This document shows, piece by piece, positions 32,531 to 42,357 of a stretch of DNA of 64,000 nt. Origin of the DNA: Phymatolithon calcareum (lineage: Eukaryota > Rhodophyta > Florideophyceae > Hapalidiales); the NCBI GenBank assembly GCA_977006965.1, contig OZ345371.1:496001-560000 (forward strand). Reading direction: 5' to 3'. Made by a program: the position numbers and the translations under genes. Numbering within the stretch: position 1 is the stretch's first letter; every line of letters begins with the position of its first letter. Under the pieces are notes generated by a model. It was not told the DNA's origin and ran no database searches. It was given only the letters and a program-made list of their open reading frames with translations.

Positions 32531-33556
32531 AAACTGCAGCGGACTTTCCAACATCACGATGACCCTGTGCAGGGACGTGGAAATCGACATTCTGGGAATC
32601 ACAAAGACTCACGGGTGGAATTCTGACCCGTGCAAAAAATCTCTGCTAGCCCCCATTAGGGGAGAAGGCAAAATAAATGAATGAAGTCGATGTTCCAGTT
32701 TTTCTTCTCGTTTTGATCTCCAATTACGATTGATTATCCTTGAACGTTGACTGGCTTCATGTGCGTGTTTCAGGCTTAGCAAATGTAACCGACAGATAAA
32801 CGGTTAAATTGTCGAAATAGCACTGTGGGCCAGGCTGAGGACCGTTGAGAAAAAGGAGAAAAGTAGATTTTTCCTTAAAAGTTTCCAATGCTTCTGCTGA
32901 CGTTTGGGGCAATTTTTCGGATGCTAAGAATATTTGGCTTGATTTTGTCCCGATAAATAAGTTTCTTATGGTGGAGTTCCACGGTTCGGTGGTCTACAAA
33001 AACCCATCTCTTGTCCACTGAGGATCGTTGAGATATGTCTGGTACTTTGCACAGGATTGAATTTGTGACACACAGGGAGCCCCAGACCATGTTGGCATTT
33101 TTAAGATTTTGTTGTCCTGTCGAATTTTCATAGAACGCCTCTCTTCGAAAGAAGAACACTTGGCGAAGTTCTTGCCATGTTTCAAACGGCCAAGGCTGCC
33201 GCCGAAACATGCAGTCATCCGGTCCACTTGCGTGACACAGTATAATGGAATATTTTCCCCCTCGAGGTCCAATTGTGGACTAGAGGTAGGTTGTGGTACT
33301 CCACGAGATCGTGTCGTACCCAACCATGCAAATGCAACCAAGAAAGACTTTGTCCGTGGCCCTATGGCCTTTGCAATGTTGCCCCAAGTGCCTGCAGATG
33401 CGTTGGTAACTTTTCATTCGCGCCCTCTTCTTCTTCTCTCTATGAAAGACTGATTGAGATGTTCTGATGAATGAATTAATCGGAGATGCAAAAAGTACTG
33501 TACCACCTGCAAGGAAAAGCCGCACGACAGCACATGCAATGAATTTTCACTTGTAT
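32531..33556. other. no gene; weak repeat similarity
   Basis: A minus-strand frame of 111 codons at 32875-33210 contains the segment that resembles 1385-1560. No domain is recognised. Confidence 0.3.
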
Positions 33557-33565
33557 GGCACGGTT
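33557..33565 (+). repeat. putative 9-bp target duplication, left
   Basis: GGCACGGTT, against GACACGGTG on the right side (34558-34566): 7 of 9 positions match, placed exactly outside the inverted repeats. Nine bases is the usual Mutator-like duplication. Confidence 0.55.
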
Positions 33566-34557
33566 GAGGAAATTCGCTAAATGGCCACCAAAAGTGGTAA
33601 AAGTACGCTAAATAGACACCCAAGCCAAAACTACTACAGTACTCATCTGTTACGCGGTGCGCTGACAGTAGCGTTTTTTGGAGGGAATAGAAAGGGAAGT
33701 AGCTCTGCTAATTCCCCTTGATCCAAGTTTTGTGCACATCCTCGAATTCGTCTGACTCACTCTGCTACCACGGACAAGAAGGAGCTCGTGCTACAGATAA
33801 GCGACTACGTTGGATCAATCTTCGACGACGTTGTTAACGTCTCTATCTCCCATAACATGTCAATTGGGAAGGCACACCTAATGGCGAAGCGCAGCAAGCA
33901 GCGAGCGAGGCCGCATAGGTCACCAGATGATGACGGAGGGCAAGTTCCTCACGCCTTACTGTTACAAGAAGCACTAGGAAAAAGTGGTCCGAGCTGAGAA
34001 GGTTCTTTTGGAGCCGGAGGTCATCGAAAGCGGCGAGCTGACCTGTGCTGTTCGTAGCGAATTGGCACTATTCGATGTGACAGTTAGCAGCGACTACTGC
34101 GTAACATGCTCTTGCTGCCACTTTGAAGAGCACAAGCGGCCATGCAGCCACGTTTTCGCTGCACTTTTTACGCGGCTAGGCGCTTGGTGCATCATCGGAT
34201 CGCGTTCGACCCGTGGAACAAGCAACACGAGGGCAGCATCACGCGTGCTGCAGTCACTAGTGACCAGCTAGTACTGGATGATTTGGTGTCGTGTGACCTT
34301 GTGGTAAGCCGGGCCAAGCGCAAGAAGCCCTAGTTGCCGTCCGAAATGTCAATAGTTTCGACGAGAAGCTAAACCAGAGAGAGTAGCGCACGCTAAATAT
34401 TACTGTCGCATAGAGTGCTCTGAGCAACGGATGAGTAGTAGGTTTGGCTAATTTGAGTACGATAGTATATTTTGCTAGGAGTGAGTAGTAGGTTTGGTTC
34501 GGCGTGTCTATTTAGCTTACTTTTACCACTTTTGGTGAATATTTAGCGAATTTCCTC
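33566..34557 (+). mobile_element. Mutator-like element, non-autonomous, 992 bp
   Basis: Terminal inverted repeats start GAGGAAATTCGCTAAAT. The first 54 bp (33566-33619 and 34504-34557) match at 50 positions and weaker similarity continues to about 73 bp. The interior holds only the C-terminal part of a transposase with a SWIM zinc finger, so it is an internally deleted element. It lies immediately upstream of the MCM5 promoter region: its right end is 48 bp from the first E2F-like site. Confidence 0.8.
33767..34333 (+). pseudogene. MULE transposase C-terminus with SWIM finger
   Basis: Frames in order: DYVGSIFDDVV (33800); LTPYCYKKH, then an in-frame TAG, then EKVVRAEKVLLEPEVIESG (about 33950-34035); YCVTCSCCHFEEHKRPCSHV (about 34098-34155), the C-x-C..C-x-H SWIM zinc-binding pattern found near the end of Mutator-like transposases; and after a frame change FDPWNKQHEGSITRAAV, ending SRAKRKKP (to 34333), a basic tail typical of the family. 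The catalytic DDE domain is absent, so this cannot move itself. Confidence 0.7.
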
Positions 34558-34604
34558 GACACGGTGATTCGTAATACTTGTCATGCTGCTCATGGCTGAA
34601 ATAA

Positions 34605-34614
34605 TTGGCGGGAA
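34605..34614 (+). promoter_or_regulatory. E2F-like site 1 upstream of MCM5
   Basis: TTGGCGGGAA matches the E2F/DP consensus (TTTSSCGC on the other strand). It lies 206 bp before the MCM5 start codon and is oriented opposite to site 2. MCM genes are classical E2F targets in animals and plants. Confidence 0.6.
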
Positions 34615-34676
34615 GAAATTTACGACCAAAACGGAATCCATCATCTACGCCTCGGATATGAAACGATTCTGAATAC

Positions 34677-34688
34677 TTTCCCGCCAAA
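34677..34688 (+). promoter_or_regulatory. E2F-like site 2 upstream of MCM5
   Basis: TTTCCCGCCAAA, a full E2F-type site readable on both strands, 131 bp before the MCM5 ATG. Two such sites within 84 bp in front of a replication-licensing gene argue for S-phase control. Confidence 0.7.
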
Positions 34689-34819
34689 TCCTTCTCGACC
34701 GTTGACGCAGGTACGAATATCCTCGTACTCGCTCCGCGATCCGCAATAGTATTGTAGCAAGGTCGCATTCCGTTCTCTATCAGTCCCCGCTGCACTTGCG
34801 CACGACGCCACTTAACACT

Positions 34820-37285
34820 ATGGAAGGCTTCGACCAGGGAAACGTATACTACTCTTACCAGAACCGTGAAGGCGCGGACAGTGCGCAAACCGGTGGCGCG
34901 CCACGCAGCACGAGCGGCGAGCTGAATTCGGTGGAGACCCGTCGTCGTTTCAAGGCATTTCTTCTTGGTTTCTCCAACCAACGTTTCCGCTTCATCTACT
35001 CAGACCGTCTCCGCTCCGCCGTCCGCGCCGGCGTTCTCGCTCTTGACGTCGAGCTTGCGGACATATCGAACTTCGACCCTCCGCTTGCTGCTCATCTCCG
35101 CGAGCGTCCTGGTGACGCGCTCCCGGATATCGAACGCGCGGCAACCGAAGCCGCTGCAATTGTGCAAAACTCCACTGCTGAAGAGCTTGTTTCTGGAGCT
35201 AACAACCATGCATCCACTGCCGTTGACACAGAACCGTCTGCCGTGGACGGAGCAGGGGATGACGTCCTCCCCGATGCATCCCAGGGCGCGTTTGGTCGCG
35301 TCGGAGTACAAGTATTGCTTCGCAGCGGTGAGATTGGGCGACCAGTTCGGGCACTCGCTTCTTCTGATGTCTCACGTCTCGTCTCTGTATCCGGTATTGT
35401 CATTGCCGCATCCAAGGTTTTGTGTAAGAGTACTGCCGTGCGTCTACGTTGCCGGAACTGTTCGGACCGTATCACTGTGCCCGTAAGTGCCGGGCTTGGT
35501 GGCTTTGCTGCTCCAAGAACTTGTCGCCGCGTGCTTGGCGAAGGAGAGGAGGCATGCCCGCTCGATCCGTATACCGTGCTTCCGGATGAAGGCCGCTACG
35601 TCGACAATCAAACCCTCAAGTTACAAGAACTTCCAGAGATGGTGCCGACGGGAGAGATGCCGCGTAGCATCACCCTCAGCTGCGAACGGTACCTCACTGA
35701 CCGCGTTTCCCCTGGCGTGCGGGTCAGCGTGATCGGAATATACTCTGTATCCGGTACAAATGCGCCTGGTGTGGGTGGAAGTCGCAAGAAAGCGCCGCGA
35801 AGCGGGTCCAGTCTGTCAATCTCCGCCCGCGCCCCGTATCTTAGGGTTCTCGGGCTTATTGTGCACGAGAGCGCAGGGTACTCTGGATCTCGTTCCGCGC
35901 ATGCATTCGGATTTGAAGAAGAAGAAGAGATGTTGAAGATTGCACGTACTCCGAGATTGTACGACATTATTTCCCGCAGTATCGCGCCAGAAATTTTCGG
36001 TCATGCCGACATCAAAAAAGCTATTGCGGCACAGCTATTTGGCGGTGCGATGGACAAGACGCTTCCTGACGGCATGCGTCTTCGTGGAGACATTAATGTG
36101 CTTTTGCTCGGAGATCCCTCCACTGCCAAGTCGCAGATGCTCAAGTTTGCGGAGCGTGTCGCGCCAATCAGTGTGTACACCTCCGGCAAAGGATCATCGG
36201 CCGCCGGTCTCACTGCTAGTGTCATCAAGGATAAGATGCATGGTGAATTCCATCTCGAGGGTGGTGCTATGGTGCTTGCGGATGGTGGTGTGGTATGCAT
36301 TGACGAGTTCGATAAGATGCGTATGCAGGACCGCGTCGCTATACATGAAGCCATGGAACAACAAACAATATCTATTGCCAAGGCCGGTATCACGGCGGTG
36401 CTCAACGCGCGATCCTCGGTACTGGCGGCAGCAAATCCTGCGTTTGGGCGCTACGATGACACCCGCTCATCAGCTGAGAATATCGAGTTTCAAAGCACTA
36501 TTCTCTCACGTTTTGACCTCATCTTCATTGTGCGTGATGTCCGTGATGACACTCGTGACCGCACCATTGCCGAGCACGTATTGAGTCTGCATCAACGCGG
36601 ATCGGCGACGAATGCCGCCGCCGCTGCGGCACGTCCCGCTGCTGGCGGACGCAGCGGTGCCGACGGCGGAGAAGACGGGGATGCCCCAACGTTGAGACTT
36701 GGGGTTTCTGGATCCGGGGACTCTGCCCATCTAGACATCAATTCTCTAAAGCGGTACATCGGTTACGCGCGGAATCGTGCTTCGCCAAGGCTTTCCGAGG
36801 AGGCTGCGGAGTTGCTCCGCAATAACTACGTTTCAATTCGCGAGCAAATGCGGACAAAGCAGCTCGGCGATGACGATGAAGGTGGATCTGATACGGTGCC
36901 CATTACGGTGAGACAGTTGGAGGCGATTGTGCGCATCTCTGAAGCGCTAGCGAAGATGACACTGGACTCGGTTGTGCATGAAAGACATGTGACGGAGGCG
37001 ATCCGATTGTTCAAGGTTGCTACTCTGGACTCGGCGAATGCCGGTGCGATACAGAGTGCAGAGGGAGCTCTTCGCCCAGATGTTCGTGCAGAGGTGCAGC
37101 GTGTGGAATCGGCGCTGAAGAGAAGGTTGGCAATCGGAAGTATGGCGAGCGAACGGAGACTGATTGATCACTTCTTGGATGAGAAATATTCGGAATTCGC
37201 TGTGAGGAACGCAATTCTTGTGATGGTGCGAAGAGGTGATTTGCAGTACAAGAAGCAGCGCAAGTTTTTGCATCGTGTGCAATGA
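34820..37285 (+). CDS. MCM5: MCM5 replicative helicase subunit
   Basis: Intronless, 821 residues, start ATG at 34820 (MEGFDQGNVYYS, the usual MCM5-type N-terminus). MCM5 is one of six subunits of the MCM2-7 ring, loaded at replication origins in G1 and active as the CMG helicase in the nucleus. Visible parts: N-terminal A domain; zinc-binding cysteines at about 211, 214, 235 and 246; the LKLQELPE..PTGEMPR segment (about 266-282); Walker A GDPSTAKS (431-438); Walker B CIDEFDKM (493-500); arginine finger SRF (563-565) followed by DLIF; C-terminal winged-helix region. An Ala/Gly/Asp-rich insert at about 594-635 lies in the usual variable linker. The N-terminal segment around 110-155 is also long and low in complexity. 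Two E2F-like sites precede it. No lesions. Confidence 0.97.
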   Translation: MEGFDQGNVYYSYQNREGADSAQTGGAPRSTSGELNSVETRRRFKAFLLGFSNQRFRFIYSDRLRSAVRAGVLALDVELADISNFDPPLAAHLRERPGDALPDIERAATEAAAIVQNSTAEELVSGANNHASTAVDTEPSAVDGAGDDVLPDASQGAFGRVGVQVLLRSGEIGRPVRALASSDVSRLVSVSGIVIAASKVLCKSTAVRLRCRNCSDRITVPVSAGLGGFAAPRTCRRVLGEGEEACPLDPYTVLPDEGRYVDNQTLKLQELPEMVPTGEMPRSITLSCERYLTDRVSPGVRVSVIGIYSVSGTNAPGVGGSRKKAPRSGSSLSISARAPYLRVLGLIVHESAGYSGSRSAHAFGFEEEEEMLKIARTPRLYDIISRSIAPEIFGHADIKKAIAAQLFGGAMDKTLPDGMRLRGDINVLLLGDPSTAKSQMLKFAERVAPISVYTSGKGSSAAGLTASVIKDKMHGEFHLEGGAMVLADGGVVCIDEFDKMRMQDRVAIHEAMEQQTISIAKAGITAVLNARSSVLAAANPAFGRYDDTRSSAENIEFQSTILSRFDLIFIVRDVRDDTRDRTIAEHVLSLHQRGSATNAAAAAARPAAGGRSGADGGEDGDAPTLRLGVSGSGDSAHLDINSLKRYIGYARNRASPRLSEEAAELLRNNYVSIREQMRTKQLGDDDEGGSDTVPITVRQLEAIVRISEALAKMTLDSVVHERHVTEAIRLFKVATLDSANAGAIQSAEGALRPDVRAEVQRVESALKRRLAIGSMASERRLIDHFLDEKYSEFAVRNAILVMVRRGDLQYKKQRKFLHRVQ

Positions 37286-37734
37286 GGGCACTGAGCTTTT
37301 CGATGAGAGTGACTTTGGTCAATGTCAGTAATTTTGCTGCTGTATTTCGAGGGATTCGCGACCTGTATGTAAACTTGTTACTTCGTCTCCACTATTTTGG
37401 TAGTCCTCTTGAGAACACAGAGACTCGTTTTGCGCGTGGCTCTTCAAAGCTCAATCTTCCCAGTCTCTGCCTCAGTTCTGTTGAAGCCTTCGCCAGAAAG
37501 CGAATTGCCGACAGTCATATTATTTACAATATTCTCTTCTCATTTTGTGCACTTGGAATATTCAAGAAGGGAGTTGGCATACATAAATTCATCCAGGTAT
37601 ATAAGGCATTAATTCAATAACGTTGGGAGTACGATATGCACCCAACATAGTGGACAGAAAATGGTCAAAGCGCCGTCAAGGAAGTTGAACAAACGTTCTT
37701 CAGAAAAGCCTTCGGGCCACTGGCGCGACGAAAG
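37286..37734. other. 3' flank of MCM5, no gene
   Basis: A plus frame of 112 codons starting near the MCM5 stop has no known motif and is probably chance. No AATAAA stands out. Confidence 0.3.
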
Positions 37735-39015
37735 ACGGGTAGTCTCCGTCTCCTATGTCGAATCCAGGCTGCTATTCGTGGACGGGAACTATTAGCTTTC
37801 AAGATGTTGAGAAGGACAAAGGAGAAAGAGGTAATTTATCTAGAGGAATGGCCAGAGAGAAGAAACACAGAGGAACTCCAATCCTCCAGCAATGGAAACG
37901 AGAGAACCGCTTGGTGCAGCGATGAAGCACATAGTAGCGAACCAGTCTGAAGTAGCACTTCGATCAGTATTCCTGACGGAGGAAGGAGAGTGCCTTGAAT
38001 CGAAGAGAAAGTGGAAAATCGCTTACGACAGCAATACTTTTAAGTGTTGCTGATACGACTAAAACACAGGCAACTGACGGTTCCGTACGCCTTTGGAAGA
38101 TTTCGGCAAATGTCTACAACGCTGGTGGAAGATAGATTCGGAAACAAAGTCAGACAGCACATGGAGGATCTCAAGCGCAACTTGTCAGAGGTGGATTCAG
38201 GAGAATGTCCTTTTGTGGCTCTGACGCCATGTTGTACTTGGTCCCGAAGCCAGCCGATTAATGCGGCTGGAGTTCAACCATGGTTCGGCCTGATCGGCAA
38301 AATTTAGCAGAAAAACAAAGCCAGCTGTGCAATATATGTATCCCTTAGGCGATAGACACGTTGCTCTTTTCGTTTCCAACACATTTCCATTCCGTCTGTT
38401 TCTCGATCAATAGCCCAAAGGTTCATGGAGAACTAAAGTAAGAAGAGCACCGAACACCATGGCCTCCGGTCCAGCCGCCCCGAAAGCGGCTGGATAGAGA
38501 GCCAGTTCGGCTGGACTTAGTTCCATGGCAAATCACTAATTCTCCTGAGTCTCCCTCTTTCAGTCTATGAACTCAAAGAAGAAGACAGTTCGCCAACCGA
38601 GAAGGCACTAGATGACCTTTTGATATCATCGAGTGTATGATTGGCTGCGTAGCGATATGGATGTTAAGCTGGACCATGGTCTGCACCTTGTGCAGCTTGA
38701 ACAGCTGTTGTGACATCAAGTACCACTCGTATCTGTTCAGGTCTACCAGAGCCGTACGGATGCGGAGTTGTTCCATCAGCTTAGAGAAATCCCGCAGTAA
38801 AAGAAAGAAAGAAAGAAAGAATAAGGCCCGCACTGAAAGAAGAACCGATGCTTCGGAAATTTTAGCAGGAGTTATCAAAAGCAATCAAGTACATGCTGGG
38901 GGCTCAGATAGAATACCAGACATAAGAGAAGAGCCGCCCTATTGCGTGTAGCACCTCAGGAAGCCATGCCCGTGTGTTCGTATGACTCTTTGGTTTTAAA
39001 AATAAACTTGTCAAA
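37735..39015 (+). repeat. dispersed coding repeat, copy 2 (interrupted)
   Basis: Partner of 485-1255. The match runs through LLAFKMLRRTKEKE and PERRN (37800-37870), METREPLGAAMKHI and ESKRKWKI (37900-38030), and GRFRQMSTTLVEDRFGNKVR then QHMEDL (38090-38175). It is then interrupted by about 360 bp ending in a CTCTTTCAG acceptor-like sequence at about 38568, resumes with YELKEEDSSPTEKALDD (to about 38620), is interrupted again by the AAAG-tailed repeat at 38637-38821, and recovers at about 38950 (agcacctcaggaagcc). Unlike copy 1, the first segment ends at a TGA near 38052. The protein family is not recognised. Confidence 0.55.
38637..38821 (+). repeat. short retro-repeat with AAAG tail, copy B (5' truncated)
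   Basis: Starts at attggctgcgtagcgatatg, lacking the first 60 bp or so of copies A and C, and ends ccgcagtaaaagaaagaaag plus further AAAG units. It sits inside dispersed coding repeat copy 2, so it inserted after that repeat. A variable 5' end with a constant 3' tail is typical of LINE or SINE retrotransposition. Confidence 0.75.
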
Positions 39016-39670
39016 AAATTCACTCAAAGAATTTGCGTCGCGCTTCACGATTCCACGTTACTTTTGCGTTGAGACGAGTCATGGGGACACGTGAGTAGAT
39101 CCTCGGCGCTCAGTCCAGCGCACACTCGCAGGTGTGCATCACCTGCTGTCCTAACGCCTTCAATAAAAGTGGCACAAAAATTGGAATATAGAGGTAGGAG
39201 ACATTGTTTTATTTTTGAACCAAAAGACCTCACGAGCAAAATTCGAGAGTTGCAAACCCCTTTCGGACAGGATCGCGTGGTCGCTTCTAAGTCTCTTTCC
39301 ATCGAGGATCGAGACTATTAACGGAGCACGTTGAAAACCCGCCAAAGCCTTCGTGAGTGCAGGCACTATAAGGCGAAATCGTAAGCTGTTCTCTTCTCCT
39401 TCGTATATGAGAGAGCGGATTGTGTGGCAATAAGAATTTGTATTCGAACGTTGCCAACGTATCAGGTGACACTTCAGCTGTTTTTCTTTGTCCACGTACA
39501 TCACTTCCCAGAACGCCTAGTAGGCGAACAACGTCAAAGGTACTAGTCTGTCGCGTGGCTGATCTGTACACTGCATGGCAACGTCTATATATAGAAGTTG
39601 CCATGCATTCTTCTAATGCACTGAGGATGAGAACAAAGCGGAATTTTGCATTTGAGGAAGCAGACGCTTA
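39016..39670. other. no gene recognised
   Basis: Overlapping short frames on both strands with no motif. Confidence 0.3.
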
Positions 39671-39823
39671 GATTTTCCAGTCCTGTAATGTACGCACCTG
39701 CGCGCGGAACTGGATCCCTTTGTTTTCTGTGAAGGGATCCGTCCAGAAAAGGGCGTGCAGAAGGGGCACAGAAGGCACTCGGGAAGCAATAAGTTTCTCC
39801 ACTAAACCCCACGTTGCGACATG
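39671..39823 (+). repeat. GC-rich short dispersed repeat, copy 3
   Basis: gattttccagtcctgtaatg at the start, aagggcgtgcagaagg in the core, cacgttgcgacatg at the end. Same order and spacing as the copies at 22.6 and 32.4 kb. Confidence 0.7.
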
Positions 39824-40757
39824 GAGCTGCGGCGGAATATGAAAGCAGACGCTTAGTGAAACCTTGCTTCCCACAGCGCAACTCACATCTTACTGTCTTG
39901 CACGACACACACACACAATCCACAGGATCCCCTTGTTTTCTCTCTGGGGTGCATCCCACAAGCTGCGTAATTGCAACCTGTTTTAGGTTGCTCGGCGTCC
40001 AATCCATAAGTCTGCAACACCTGAATCACTCTTTGGCGACGCAACTGACCCGAATGCACAAATAGGTCTTCGTACCGCAAAATAAATATTGGGAGGGAAA
40101 AATTTATCTTGAAATATTGCTAACTTCATAGGAGGAAATATGCAACACAAAACAACCCATACTGTATAAGCTAACCGTGTCCAAACAATGCGCATCTTTT
40201 TTCCTTACCCATGTGTTATATCACATCCACCAAGTATTCAACCGATATCTTTGAAGGGCGAAGCGGGGAAGAGTTCCACTCAAACATTGATTGGAAGGGT
40301 GAGTCGTTCCTAAGCCAGCGAACAGATCGCACAGCATAGGTTCGGGGATCCACACCCATCATTTGGGCGTACAGGACGAGCAGGTCGCGGCGATTCCGTA
40401 CAGATCTCGAAAGCGACATGGATGCACTTCAGGAGGCTATGGTGCTGTTAAAAAAGATGGCGAGAATGCGAAACGACACCAGTTTGAACGATGAGGAAAT
40501 AGGGCGCAGCGCGGCGGTCAAAGCCACAAGTAAGATTAAGGTGACGATTTGGGACCTGTCTTCTTTCTTTTATTGCAGGATATCTGAGCTACACATAGTG
40601 TACGTTAATCAACATCTAGGGGGCCTCTACAATGCTCCTGGACTTAATTCATTCTGGGTACTTGTTCGGAGCTTTCAAAATAATATGATCAAATATCGCC
40701 ACATTTCTTTCCTGTCGTTTGGTCTTTGAGCGGAGCACACGTATTATCTTGCAAGAT
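39824..40757. other. no firm gene
   Basis: A plus frame at 40418-40729 begins MDALQEAMVLLKKMARMRND, which is helical-looking, and continues for 103 codons without a known motif. A cttctttcttttattgcagg sequence at 40560-40580 looks like the reversed AAAG tail of the LINE family, or a splice acceptor; I could not decide. Confidence 0.3.
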
Positions 40758-40861
40758 CCCCATTTGCCTGCGCTGTCTGCTTTGATATGTGAGTTCCGCT
40801 TCTAGATTCTCTTCTAGCGGCGGAACTCACATATCGAAGCAGACAGCGCAGGCAAATGGGG
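40758..40861. repeat. long hairpin, 42-bp arms and 20-nt loop
   Basis: Left arm 40758-40799 (CCCCATTTGCCTGCGCTGTC at its start) and right arm 40820-40861 are reverse complements with one mismatch (TTTGA against TTCGA). The loop is 40800-40819. A transcript would fold into a nearly perfect stem of microRNA-precursor size. It could also be a fold-back transposon or an artefact of recent inversion. It lies about 300 bp before the hydrolase gene. Confidence 0.85.
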
Positions 40862-41157
40862 TTCAAAATGAGCCGCCAATGATCTGTCCATTCATCGTGC
40901 ATGATTAGGCTAAAACTACCAGTGCACTTCTTCCACGTCATGGCTTCGAAGAGCAGATTCCATTGTGGAGATAAAATCTGCTGGCGCGTACTTATCCGCC
41001 TCCAAGTCAATGGAGCACCGAAACTGTTCGCCATCGTCGATCTGTATTGGTGGCTTGCACATGCATTCAATCCAATCATCGTATCCTTCTAATATACCTG
41101 CAGCAGAACTCAAGGGAGCGGCATTTCTTTCGTTCTCCTCCCACTCACTTTCTAGAC

Positions 41158-42357
41158 ATGACTGTGTTCTTTGCACCTTCAGTCCCGTTGGTGGGCTCTC
41201 GCCGCCGTGGACCCTCATCCCAGAGGGAAGGCGGCAACCACGCAAAATCACCTGCCGTTCTCGCCCGACCAAAGCTCTCACCTCGTGCTCGTCTGTCTGA
41301 CCTGTCCGACTCATTATCTGATGCGCAAGTCTCCCTCGCCTTGCACGGGTCTTTGCTCCGCTCGATAGCAGGAGCAACCGGAGCAGCATTGCAGATGGCG
41401 CTCTCTCTCGTCACATTGCCATTCGCAGCCCTACTTCCAGAAAATGAATTACCAACTCTTGAGAAAGCACACAAGCTCGGAGATGCAGACTCAGTGTTCG
41501 TCCCTACAGTACCGCAACATATCCGAGTGCACGCAAAAGTCGCCAACTACAAACCATCTTTTTCCGACATGTCAATTCCCTCCTTTGACGCGCTTCTCTT
41601 GCACGGTGCCATGGGCAGTGCATTCTGCTACCGCAACCTGCTCTCTCCATTATCCGCCCTGTTACGCGGACAAGTGGCTGCTTTCGACCGTCCACCGTTC
41701 GGCCTATCCGAGGTCCCCTTATCCCCGAATTACGCACTGGAAGCCGAGGCCGCTCTGACGGCGTCTGTTTCGCGCGCGCTGCGATTGCGACATGGGCGGG
41801 TCATTCTCGTAGGGCATTCGCTCGGTGGAGCGGTGGCATTGCGGGCCGCCATGGACGATATGTACGGGCAGGTCGCGGCACTCGTGCTGCTTGCACCGGC
41901 GTTAACTGTACCGTACCCGGATCCAGTACGGGCGGCGGCTCGCGCGGCGCTTGCCGTTCCGCGCGTGGGGAGGAAACTGGTTCGGGCGCGCATGCGCCGC
42001 ATTGCAGAGCAGGAGCGCATGGAAGGGAGATTGGGCGATGAGGCTAGGGAGGGATACACAAGACCCATGCGACGCGAGCAGTGGGATGAGGGGATGCGAG
42101 AGTATCTGCGCGAATTTACCGGGTTTTCGGTGTGGGATTGGGAGAACGAATTTTGTGAATTACGCATTCCGACGCTTATTGTGGCGGCGGAAGGGGACAG
42201 CGTTGTTGCAGAGCATGATCTTGAGAGATTGTGCGAGGCGATGCCATGTGCGAAGCTGGGCAGACTCGATGGAGTTAGCCATCTCATGTTCGAGGACGAC
42301 CCTGAGGCGCTGCTCCGAGTTGTAGAAAGCTGGGCACGAGATGAGCTGGGAGTGTGA
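41158..42357 (+). CDS. alpha/beta hydrolase
   Basis: Intronless, 399 residues from the ATG at 41158 (MTVFFAPSVPLVG); the open frame extends 37 codons further up, but without conserved sequence. The N-terminal 60 residues are rich in Ser, Arg and Ala with few acids until about 45, like an organelle targeting peptide, and are followed by a hydrophobic segment (about 60-93). The hydrolase core has LLLHGAMGS (oxyanion loop, 147-155), FDRPPFGLS (about 176-184), the nucleophile elbow GHSLGG (Ser221), VAAEGD (Asp347) and GVSHLMFEDDPE (His375), so the catalytic triad is complete. These enzymes cleave esters, lipids or related bonds; the substrate cannot be told from sequence. The gene is more GC-rich than the transposons around it. 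No lesion. Confidence 0.9.
   Translation: MTVFFAPSVPLVGSRRRGPSSQREGGNHAKSPAVLARPKLSPRARLSDLSDSLSDAQVSLALHGSLLRSIAGATGAALQMALSLVTLPFAALLPENELPTLEKAHKLGDADSVFVPTVPQHIRVHAKVANYKPSFSDMSIPSFDALLLHGAMGSAFCYRNLLSPLSALLRGQVAAFDRPPFGLSEVPLSPNYALEAEAALTASVSRALRLRHGRVILVGHSLGGAVALRAAMDDMYGQVAALVLLAPALTVPYPDPVRAAARAALAVPRVGRKLVRARMRRIAEQERMEGRLGDEAREGYTRPMRREQWDEGMREYLREFTGFSVWDWENEFCELRIPTLIVAAEGDSVVAEHDLERLCEAMPCAKLGRLDGVSHLMFEDDPEALLRVVESWARDELGV

Noticed and set aside
32106-32612. 168-codon minus-strand frame
   Set aside because: It runs through a short dispersed repeat copy, and the equivalent frame is not kept in other copies.
34965-35486. 173-codon plus-strand frame
   Set aside because: Another alternative frame of MCM5, with no motif.
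35940-36584. 214-codon plus-strand frame
   Set aside because: An alternative frame of MCM5, whose own frame carries the Walker motifs there.
37282-37620. 112-codon frame after MCM5
   Set aside because: It begins in the MCM5 stop region, has no motif and no support as a separate gene.
39585-40007. 140-codon minus-strand frame
   Set aside because: Same situation: it overlaps GC-rich dispersed repeat copy 3.
40560-40580. cttctttcttttattgcagg as a LINE tail
   Set aside because: The sequence resembles the reversed AAAG tail of the LINE family, but no LINE body follows; it could equally be a splice acceptor.
41730-42287. 185-codon minus-strand frame
   Set aside because: Antisense to the catalytic core of the alpha/beta hydrolase; GC-rich coding DNA often leaves such frames open.
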